Shown here: one piece after another, positions 55,563 to 64,000 of the stretch
Position numbering within the stretch: the stretch's first letter is position 1
Layout of the letters: every line of letters starts with the position of its first letter
Assembly: GCA_963971425.1 (NCBI GenBank)
Contig: OZ020519.1
Coordinates: 11,858,028 to 11,922,027, forward strand
DNA length: 64,000 nucleotides
From: Bryoerythrophyllum caledonicum
Taxonomy: Eukaryota > Streptophyta > Bryopsida > Pottiales > Pottiaceae
Reading direction: 5' to 3'
The notes under the pieces: model-generated
Seen by the model: only the letters and a program-made list of their open reading frames with translations
What the model was told of the DNA's origin: nothing
The model's database searches: none
Translations under genes and position numbers: made by a program

Positions 55563-58350
55563 ACGAACGTGGTGGCTTTATCAGTATGTAGGGGGCCATC
55601 TACTGTATATGGTCACGTACTTCACTCTTAGAATACAACAAGTGTAATAGAATGTGATTCTTTTGCTGGATTGTAAGACATTTCTAAGAAGTCAATGCCC
55701 TCTAACATTATCACTCTTCTCTAATACAATTGACTCTTTGACACTGGCTAGGAGAGGTTACACTCAGATTATGTGAACTCTGTATTCATAACCTTGAACT
55801 AACCAATTCTCTATTATAAATCTTCCTTCTTGATCCCAACCTCTGGATGTGCGACGAGATCATCATGTTTGCTTTGTAGAATTCGTCTCACGCTGGCACC
55901 GCATATCGTCAACGGCCTTTACAAGCAAGTTAGGTTAGAAGCACAATTTGGTAGAATCTTACTTGGAAAGATTACTGATGTTGACTTCACAGGCGGAGAG
56001 ATCAACTCGCATTCCTCGAGTGTAATCCGTTTTCTGAAGTCAAGAGCAGGCCTTTAGTTTTGGTTTCAGAGTTTTAGCCAGATTTGGCCAGAGTGGCGAC
56101 ACAAAATTTTTGACGATCGCAAGTTTGGCGACACAAAGTTTCTCTTGAAACCATACAAAACCAAATTTTCTCCGTAAATATCCATTTTGGAGAATTCATA
56201 TCTATAAACATAGATTTGTACATTTTTTTTTGGCGACAAGTAGGAGTCCTCATTGTTCATTAGTGATACGATGAAATTTTGCATGGCTACCGTGTACGTC
56301 AGTTCCACGTGACATGATCGTCACTTATGACGAAGTTCTGACCACGTGGCAATGCTATCTCGTCCTGGGCTGTTCCTTGGGAGTTATTCCAACTTCCATC
56401 GGTTAGGACATATAAAAAAAACCAATTCGGTTAGAGGAGACCAAGAAAAGGACATGCTCGCCATCAGTCTCCAGGCACCAGAGGAAGGTCAGGCGACTCG
56501 GTGAGGAGAACCAGGTTTGTTTCAGGCTAGCGGGAGAGAAGAGAGGTCTAGGACGAAATGTACACCCGGTTTTTTCTCATGCAGTAAAATCAGTTACGTA
56601 ATATTTCTAGAGTAAGGAGCGGAGAAGGAATAAAAGTTCTTTCTTAGGGTTTCATCTGGTTCCATTGCCGGGACCTCGAGTAGAACGAATTTATTCAAGG
56701 GTGAGAGCAAAGTGAACATTTCTGGATATTATCGAAAAGTGTTGTGAGGTGATGGATAATGGTAGTGAAGCTGAGACCTTCGCCGATTACGTTGCACGAG
56801 TTGAACTATTTCATTTGTACCACCACCGATTTTAAGCCCTACTTCAACTCCAGCGAGTGGGAGGGAGTCAAGCGCCATTTTTTGATCCTAAGCGACGCCA
56901 TCAAGACAGCCCAGTGGTCATCAACTCACGAACTGGCTTTTAACGGGCTCTGTAGTGAGCTTAAGCGAGTGGTGTTGGCATCATCGAGGCTTAATGGGGG
57001 AAAGCTATTTTGCGAGCGTAGAGTTGCGAGCGGAGAGCGGCGAGCCTTGGTTCGCGAGCCCAGAGCGCAAAAAGTAGAGAGTTTAAGGAAAAAAAGGTAA
57101 AGCTTACAGAAATTTAAAATTAAAGCTAAAGGAAAAGTAAAAGTGAACATTTAGGATAGGGTCCTATAGCCGTGGAAATTGGACTAGATCTGAGATTGAA
57201 GTGCTATTAAGATGTACTAAATTGCCACTAGAAGTGAAATTAGAGTAGGGACTGACCGATGAAATGGGTATTACTACCCTATGACCGTGGATGAATTGTG
57301 TTTTGATGAAAATAATTCTTTGCACAAAAAGAGGAGAGAAAAGTTGGATTCCAAATACAATTTCAACTAGTTATTCATCAAGACTTATAAAAATCCAACG
57401 AATAAGTGAGATTAAAAGAGGGAGACTCTAAATTTGAATTAAGTAGAAATTTTAATTGTGATTTTTGTCGACTGAGGAACTCCAACCATGTATGTGGAAT
57501 CAATATTGGTATTTAAATAATTTTCCTAAGAAGAACTCAAGAAGCAATATATCTTCAATGGACGTAGTGAGGGACCACATACTGGACTGCTACAGCAGAT
57601 TTCCATATGAACTAATGTAGAGTGATTTTAAAGGTTGCTTGGAGGGGAAGAGCGTGTATAGTAGTAGGAGAGTAGTGGTAATATTTTCCATAGTGGATAT
57701 TCTATCCGTTGTAGAGTTTGAATAGGATGAAGAGAAGAGCTTGAAATCAACGACTCTGAAACATTGTAGTGATGCAATGTAATCAAAACGACGACATCAA
57801 GTTAGAAATGCAGTGGCAATCTAAAGCCATCACTTCCTTCAATCAATGTCAATTTTGGCACTCTCTTTACTGAGGTGCTGATGCGCAATGCAACACCTTT
57901 GTGGGACCAATGAGAATGTGGCTATACTCTCCAAAGAGGTATTTTGTTCATTGGCAACAGCGACATGGATTTCAGGAACAAAGACAAAAGAATGAGTAAA
58001 TTAACATAAGTGCAAAGAGTGGGAAAATAAATTGAATTTGAAAGACAAAGTTGTTCAGATTTGGTACACAAGCATGAACACCAAACAATACTTTCATTAT
58101 CTTCTTCATACTCGTGGGCTCAACAAAGATTGAAGCAAGATGTGACAAAATGAAGCGGGAAACACATCTACTTTCTACTTCAATTTTTGTGTAGTAAAGA
58201 AGAGGGGACTTTATCCATCCTCTTTTAACGGTAGTGGGCCAGAGTAATGGCTCTGAGCAGTAACCGCAATAGTTAGGATAATGTCAACTAGATCAATGAT
58301 ATATGTGTCGACACCTAAATCATCTACCGCGAGGGTCTCATTATGAGCCG
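55563..58350. other. No recognised gene
   Basis: Short plus-strand ORFs at 55830-56057 and 56759-57100 have no recognised domain. The first 150 bases are the likely 3' untranslated region of the terpene synthase. TGGCGACACAAA is repeated near 56092 and 56129. TATAAAAAAAACC at about 56410 could be a TATA motif. The rest is AT-rich and featureless by inspection. Confidence 0.4.
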
Positions 58351-58351
58351 C

Positions 58352-59587
58352 CTACTTTGTTGTCATCTTAGCAATAGCAACCTCAGCAAAGAGCTTCATG
58401 CTCGCTTCGGCCTTGGTAACCACAACCTTCAACTTCATAACAGCTTCAGCCTCCGCGGCTATTTTTGCCTCCACCGTTGCTTTCTCTTTCTTTGCCTTCT
58501 CAGCTTCAGTTGCCTTCTTCTGTGTTCGTCTTGTCTGTTTTGTAGGCGTCGCAACATCCAGCGGAGGAACCATAATCTCAGTGCCAACTTAATTGGGCTA
58601 AATGCCATTTCTGATTTTGATGTCAAGGATAGGGGCTTGGTCACTAGGGAGTCGAAGTATCACCCGCATTTATGCTAGTGCAGATGGGCCCACTTTTTGG
58701 GATGTTTTCAGCTAGAGTGCACTTGTTGCCATCACGATCTAGATAACTTTCAAAGTATGCACGCATCTTTAACGCCGCCTTCTTTGTACATAAAATGTAG
58801 AAAAGTATCTGTATAAGACCTAGGTCATGGCCTATGAAAGTCCGACGCCCAACTCTGCAATGCGGTTCACATCCAACTTGTCCACAACCGCCAAGTTCCA
58901 TAGCTAAATGCGCATCTATTCTACGTTATCTTGAATCAATAGAATGAGACACTCTCTAAAAACCTGAATGATGAAAGTCAATCGCCTCTCCAAGTTCAGA
59001 TAATGTTGAATCAAATAAGACCACCACCTCAATTGAAAGCTGCAGAAGCATCTCTAGTGAGATCATATGAACTAGTTTAGAATCAAGATTATTGAAGGTA
59101 TTGAAACAAACATGTGCTTACCAATTCGACTTCATCAGCTATCCAAGAAAAGAATGGTCTGCAAGTTTTCCCATTGGAAATTTCAGTAAAACACGCAAAG
59201 AAGCTAGTTTATTCTCGCACTCCAGCCACTTGACCTTTCTGGCAGCGTCCATTGCAGAGGTTGAGGGATAAATCAAATTTTTTTTAGACATCTTTGGATA
59301 TTCTTTCAGACTTTGATTATGTAGCCTGATTTGTTCAAGGGACTGGAGTATACTTAAGGTCCGTAATGGGCAACAGCTTCTTCAATATAGATGTCATTTT
59401 TTTTCACTTTCATCACAACTTTGTTGGCCATCTTGTGGAGTTTCTCCGTTGTCCACTCAATTGACTTATCTGAAAAATTGCTCTTGAAACATCCGAGTTG
59501 CATTGGAACGACATTATCAGACTGTTTCTGAAAAAAAAATACGATTGCATCAGCAAAGGATGCAATGAAGGATAGGTGAGAGTGCAC
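58352..59587 (-). pseudogene. Possible decayed multi-exon gene, unrecognised
   Basis: Three minus-strand stretches look more protein-like than their surroundings. 59527-59354 follows a long pyrimidine tract and CAG (KQSDNVVPMQLGCFKSNF ... IYIEEAVAHYGP). About 59250-59130 reads MDAARKVKWLECENKLASL. 58573-58352 is an Ala/Lys-rich probable coiled coil (KKATEAEKAKKEKATVEAK). No domain was recognised and the exons could not be joined in one frame. It may be a transposon accessory gene or chance. Confidence 0.25.
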
Positions 59588-59829
59588 TAATATTCTAAAC
59601 TACAATAATAGCACGTCACGATATAGAGACAGTCAATATCGGCAGACCCCAGATAGAGACTTAGAACATGCCTTACGGTCTCCGCTTGACGGCAACCGCT
59701 TAGCTGCGAGAATCTCCTAGACTGTAGTTTACTTAAAGTAGCAGCTGGTAATATCAGCTACCTACAAAGGGAAGGTTGAATTCGAATGTCCGCTTGGAAG
59801 TCTGCTACTTCAGCAACCCATGCAGACAA

Positions 59830-60540
59830 TCATACCTTTCTAAAGAGCCCTCTTATTTTTTTAGAGAATTTCAAAGAAGATGTCAACATCTACACCTATG
59901 TAGACGCCAGTTCTAAGGTTTTAAAAAGGAACCTCTGAAGGAGCTGCCAACATTGGCACCCTTCTAGAGGGCCTCTCTAATTTTTTATTAAAGAAACCTC
60001 CAAAAGTATAGCCGACATTGGTGCCCCTTAAGAGGTCCCTTTATATGTATATTAGAGGAACCTCCAAAAGAGCAGCCGACATTGGCGCCCCTCAAGAGAA
60101 CCCCTTAAATGTATATTAAGAAACCTCCAAAAGGGCAGCCAACACCGGCGCCTTTCTAAAAGACCGCTTAAATGTATATTAAAGAACCTTCAAAAGGATC
60201 GCCGACATCTTCCCTCTCCAAGAGGAACCCCTAAATGTATATCAAGTGAACCTCCAACATATCACCTGACATCGGCGCCCTTCATGAGAATCCCTTCAAT
60301 ATATATTAAGAGAACCTCCAAAAAGGCTGTTGATATTAGTGCTCTTCTAAAGGGCCCCGTAAATGTATATTAAGGGAACCAAAAAAAGGGTAGCCAACAT
60401 CGGCGCCCCTCTAGAAGACCCTTTAAATTTATGTTAAAGGAACCTCCAAAAAGGCAACCGACATTGGCGATCCTCTAAAGGACCTCTTAAATGTATACTA
60501 AGGAAATCTCTAAAAGGGCAGCCGACATCGGCTGCCTCTA
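59830..60540. repeat. Tandem array, period about 63 bp
   Basis: Units such as AACCTCCAAAAGGGCAGCC, then GACATCGGCGCCCCTC and TTAAATGTATATTAAGG, repeat about ten to twelve times with moderate divergence. The array runs into the left arm of the foldback at 60506. Confidence 0.9.
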
Positions 60541-60785
60541 CAGTGTGCAACATGCTTTGGAAAATTTGAAGATATTTCCAAAATGGTACTACACTTTATT
60601 ATTGGACATTGTACGGATGAGTTATCAATGGATGAAGTTCTGAATATCATAACTTCATCCGCAAATAACTCATTCGTACAATGTCCAATAATAAAGTGTA
60701 GTACCATTTTGGAAATATCTTCAAATTTTCGAGAGCGAGTTGCACATTCTAGAGGCAGCCGATGTCGGCTGCCCTTTTGGAGGTT
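60506..60785. repeat. Foldback element: long inverted repeat
   Basis: Two arms of about 120-130 bases (about 60506-60637 and 60656-60785) are near-perfect reverse complements around a short centre near 60645. The arms share GGCAGCCGACATCGGCTGCC, AAATTTGAAGATATTTCC and GGACATTGTACG. The two strands therefore encode nearly the same peptide (IIGHCT.EL). The inner ends carry GATGAAGTT/AACTTCATC. A transcript would fold into one long hairpin. Confidence 0.92.
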
Positions 60786-60879
60786 CCCTTATTATTCATT
60801 GAAGGGGTCTAACACCATATTCGTTATATTGGGAAATTTCCATGATTATGAAGATATATGGTTGTTGAAGTATCAATAA

Positions 60880-62224
60880 ATATAGACATTTGAAGGAGCA
60901 AAGCATAAAGACAATGTATCAAGAATACTATATTTCATACCATGGATGGACCAAAATAGCTGATTGTCCAAAAAAGTGGTAACAGTAAAGGAAGCATATA
61001 CTATTAATCCAAGCTTTATTCAAAACTTCATGAAAAAAAGTCACACACAACACTCATTTACCTCGAGGCTAAACACAATCGCCCTATTACTAATCAAACA
61101 GTCTAGGGAGTCCCTCCATAAGCCTCTATATGCGTCTTCAAAAAAACCCTCTGACGTTGCCTAGTCCATGTTGCGCCATTCTCTTGCATTAATGGACTCT
61201 CAAGAAGATGCTGCAAACCCCGCCTACGCACCTCGTCGGTGTTTGATTTGGGCAGCAAGTGACGGCGGGTGGGAGCGGAAAGAGAGCATTTAATTCCAGC
61301 AGCATTTCTTGAGAGAATATGGGGGCGAAGACATTTACCAGATGGTTCCTGTACAATAGGCGCCACAAACAATCCAAACAAATACACTTTTAGATCTAAT
61401 GCACCTACACGGCACACATGAAAACTGTATCATCAAGATCCATCCTAGTGCACTTTAGGTCGATTGGAGCTAAGATGCAAAAGAGAAAAATCACAAACCA
61501 CATTTAACATCCAATGAACAAAAACAAGCTCAAATGAAGCAAAACTACAAGAGTGCAAGGTACCTCAACAACAAACCAAGACTCCCTAGGCAAGAACGAC
61601 TCAATAGTGCAATAACTTGGAGGTCAGCATAACACGCACCGTGAGCGAGCGTTGGTAAGTGGCATCCCTTAAACCGTCATAGAGAATACGCTTTGCCGGA
61701 GTACAATTATCCAGGTTTAGACGCGGAGACCCCGGAACTAAACGAGGCCACTGCAGCGAAGGTGAGTTGCTCCTTTCATAAATTGGCTCCCGCGCAATAG
61801 GGCTTTCAACAACTCCGTCGTCCACTGCCATGGTCGAATAATCCATGGTTGATTGCGCAGTTGCAGAAGAGTGCAACAAAAGCCCCTTACTCCGAAAGGA
61901 AAGGGCGAACTCTTGTAGGCCCAATAAGGAATCCACGGACGCCCGACAATCACAGCCTTGTAGAAATTTCAACAAAAGTGACACTCACATACCTCAGAAC
62001 AATAGATGAAAACTCCAATCATTAAAAAGAGGACGACACTTCATCAATAGTAGGTATCCAATCCGCACAACAAACACAGTGGAGAAACATCTCCATTTGT
62101 ATTATCAAAAAATATATACAAAACACGGCCCAACAAAATTTACAAAATGGAGCTGCAGTCAATCGAAACAGTTTAGCTCTATTCGACCTAAAGTGTATTA
62201 TGGATCGAAGCATTTCCAACTACA
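60880..62224 (-). other. Two unrecognised minus-strand ORFs
   Basis: Frames at 61984-61601 and 61417-61103 have plausible amino-acid composition (for example VPGSPRLNLDNCTPAKRILY and TRRHLLPKSNTDEVRRRG) but no recognised domain. They could be exons of one gene downstream of the FCP1-domain gene. Splice sites were not established. Confidence 0.25.
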
Positions 62225-64000
62225 TTAGGAACGGAAATTCTGATAGGCTTGAATTGCGTTACAGATACTCGCAGACTGACCACACGTCTTTTGATCATTA
62301 TAGAACATCTCCCGGCCCGAGGGATGTTTAGCACGGTACTGCGCCAGGCTACCCGAAAACTGATGAAGGTCAGAGAGATATGGTAGCAATTCCTCGAGCA
62401 CTACAAAATCATCTCTCGCGCCATCATGGTTGTCCGACCATGACGGAAGAAGAAGGATGTTCTCCGACCAATTGAGCACATGCTTAATCGGGCTATCGTC
62501 AATGACAAGCGTATTTGCCGGATTATACTCACGGCCCAACCTATTGAAGAGATGGTTTGATAACGTCTTCAAGAATATGTCCTTCTGAGTGCCAAACTCC
62601 TTCATGTAGATTGTTCTGCTACCGACTCTTCGCTCGGGAACCCTATCGCAACTCTCCTGACCAAAGATCCTGAGAGGGTACGAAGAACTATGCTGAAAAA
62701 GATATTGACATATCTGACATGTTGTAGATTCCATCATCGAACTCCATATCGTGATGGTGGCAATCTTAGACAACTTCGTGAAGAATTCAGCACAACCAGG
62801 GCGCACCCAAACTAGCTTAGGGCCTACTTCGGCCGGCAGCAAAGTGGAGTGAATGGACGGGATAGAGTTCGTAGATCCCTTGGCCTGCCACGATGGCTTA
62901 CACGTGCATAGAATCCCATTTAGGTCCAGCCCAACATTCAACCACCTGCCCTCGGAATCTGAACGGACTCTAGGTATTTCTTCTAAATTACTGGCACCAC
63001 TTATTGATGCCTCGCAGACCTGGTTCGGAAACGCCAAGAGAACAAACAATATTACTAAAGATTCATTAACAACGACAAGTCAACATAATGTAGAACGAAG
63101 AGAGCAAACGGGGGGGAAGCAACATGGAGAAGCGCAGAGTGTGGATAGAGTTAGAAGAGCACCTCGAGAACTTCATCGTCTTGGAGCAATTTGTTTCGGA
63201 CCCCCATCGATCCCAACGAAACCTGCATGGTGTCAAGGGGTTCCGAGTGCTCCAGAACCATTTGGGGGCATGGTTCCGGGACAAGAAGAGGGGGCTCCGG
63301 GATAGGAGAATCACGATTGATCTCGTCTACGAGCACGGCCGAAGCTTGGACGACATCCTCTACGACTGGGACTGCAGTTTGGACAACCTCATCAACAATA
63401 GGTTGAGCAATCGCGTCATCACCAAAACTTAGATCTGAAAATATTCAACAACTTCAATCCATCAGCAGATGCGCACATTGGACACTGATACAAGTCAGAG
63501 CCGTCAGATGTCAAGCACTTTAGCTCGAGTTGAGCTGAAGTGATCACTGAGCACTGTAATATTAACAAAAAAATACTGGAGTACAAAATTGGACATTTAC
63601 AAAATGTTCTGCCTCTATACACTCGCAACTACGTAACACTAACCTAACAATGAGCTGGGCACATCAACGACAGGTACGTCCCGAGCAGGCAACTCCGGAG
63701 AGGAAGAGGGGCAGGTCGGCGGGGACGGGAGATCAGGCAGCGATTGAGCCCCCATGGAGACGGGGGGGAACCCGCCGGAGACGGCATTAGCGAACCGCGA
63801 GGCAGACTCCCTGTCCCTTTGTCAGCTGAGATGGGAGGCTGGAGGATCGTAGTATTCACTACGGGTTGTGTCGTGGCGACAGGAGGCAAAGTAGCCGTCA
63901 TGAATCTCTGCATCATGAGCATCATGTTGTTATGCCTCTGGTCTTGGTCCCTCTTCATCTCCTCGTCACGCCTCCGCTGCGGATCCCTGAGCTCCTCGTC
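62225..64000 (-). CDS. FCP1/NIF-domain (HAD) protein with degenerate catalytic motif, 5' partial
   Basis: The last exon, 63019-62225, encodes an FCP1-homology domain: GLDLNGILC, then VWVRPGCAEFFTKL and TIWSSMMEST, and later NTLVIDDSPIKHV. Active FCP1/SCP phosphatases, which remove phosphate from the RNA polymerase II tail, have DxDxT. Here it reads DLNGI, so the acid/base aspartate and the threonine are missing. Plants have other FCP1-like proteins with DLNGLL, so this is a known degenerate branch. Exon 63434-63223 (acidic, Pro-rich) joins in phase, though its GTTTCG donor is weak. An exon ending at 63644 (VVDVPSSLL) also joins in phase. Further upstream (about 63960-63780) the frame differs by one, so either an intron or a frameshift is missing from this model. 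The gene continues beyond the window edge. Confidence 0.65.

Noticed and set aside
63124-63432. A 102-codon plus-strand ORF starting MEKRRVWIELEEH
   Set aside because: It lies opposite the acidic N-terminal exon of the FCP1-domain gene, whose exon phases join correctly on the minus strand. A real antisense gene cannot be excluded but is not supported.

Overview
The window is nuclear DNA from a land plant, and it is dominated by transposons. Coding sequence is sparse and is interrupted by GT/AG introns. There are no operons or ribosome-binding sites. The one clear host enzyme gene (54258-55562) encodes a microbial-type terpene synthase-like (MTPSL) protein with a plastid-type leader. MTPSLs are known from non-seed plants such as liverworts, mosses, hornworts, ferns and lycophytes, so a bryophyte or fern is the best guess. 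The species cannot be named from the sequence alone.

Layout. 1-5.8 kb: a Ty3/gypsy gag ORF on the minus strand running off the left edge, its leader and LTR-like DNA, then a reverse transcriptase scrap. 6.1-10.7 kb: a SINE-like repeat and a MULE-like transposase pseudogene with a SWIM zinc finger; an array of 67-bp hairpin units sits in its putative intron. 12.4-13.1 kb: a ~185-bp tandem array. 15.7-17.1 kb: a deleted copy of an unrecognised coiled-coil ORF family; a longer copy lies at 38.0-40.0 kb. 17.1-37.0 kb: a ~20-kb CACTA (En/Spm) element with CACTAGTAG ends. It carries two divergently transcribed genes whose spliced frames are both intact: a TNPA-like gene (8 predicted exons, minus) and a TNP2-like transposase (3 exons, plus). 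A broken fucosyltransferase (GT37-like) fragment lies inside the large TNPA intron. 41-52 kb: a nested stack in which a Ty3/gypsy pol is split by a second, truncated CACTA element. That element is itself split by a CACTATAA-ended element. The same integrase is also interrupted by a 921-bp piggyBac-like insertion with a TTAA duplication. 52.1-53.8 kb: a complete but frameshifted Tc1-type (DD34E) element. 54.3-55.6 kb: the MTPSL gene. 58.3-60.9 kb: weak exons, a ~63-bp tandem array and a long foldback hairpin. 61-64 kb: unrecognised ORFs and an FCP1/NIF-domain gene on the minus strand with a degenerate catalytic motif.

How the parts relate. The two genes of the 20-kb CACTA element would supply the transposase and the end-binding accessory protein. 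Short CAGTTGTA/AGTCGTA-type words, the likely accessory-protein targets, crowd both ends and also occur in the central promoter region and introns. Most of the other elements are dead. In the MULE, the gypsy pol and the larger coiled-coil ORF, the breaks are in-frame stops that fit C-to-T (or G-to-A) transitions, with no frameshifts. The Tc1 element died by frameshifts instead.
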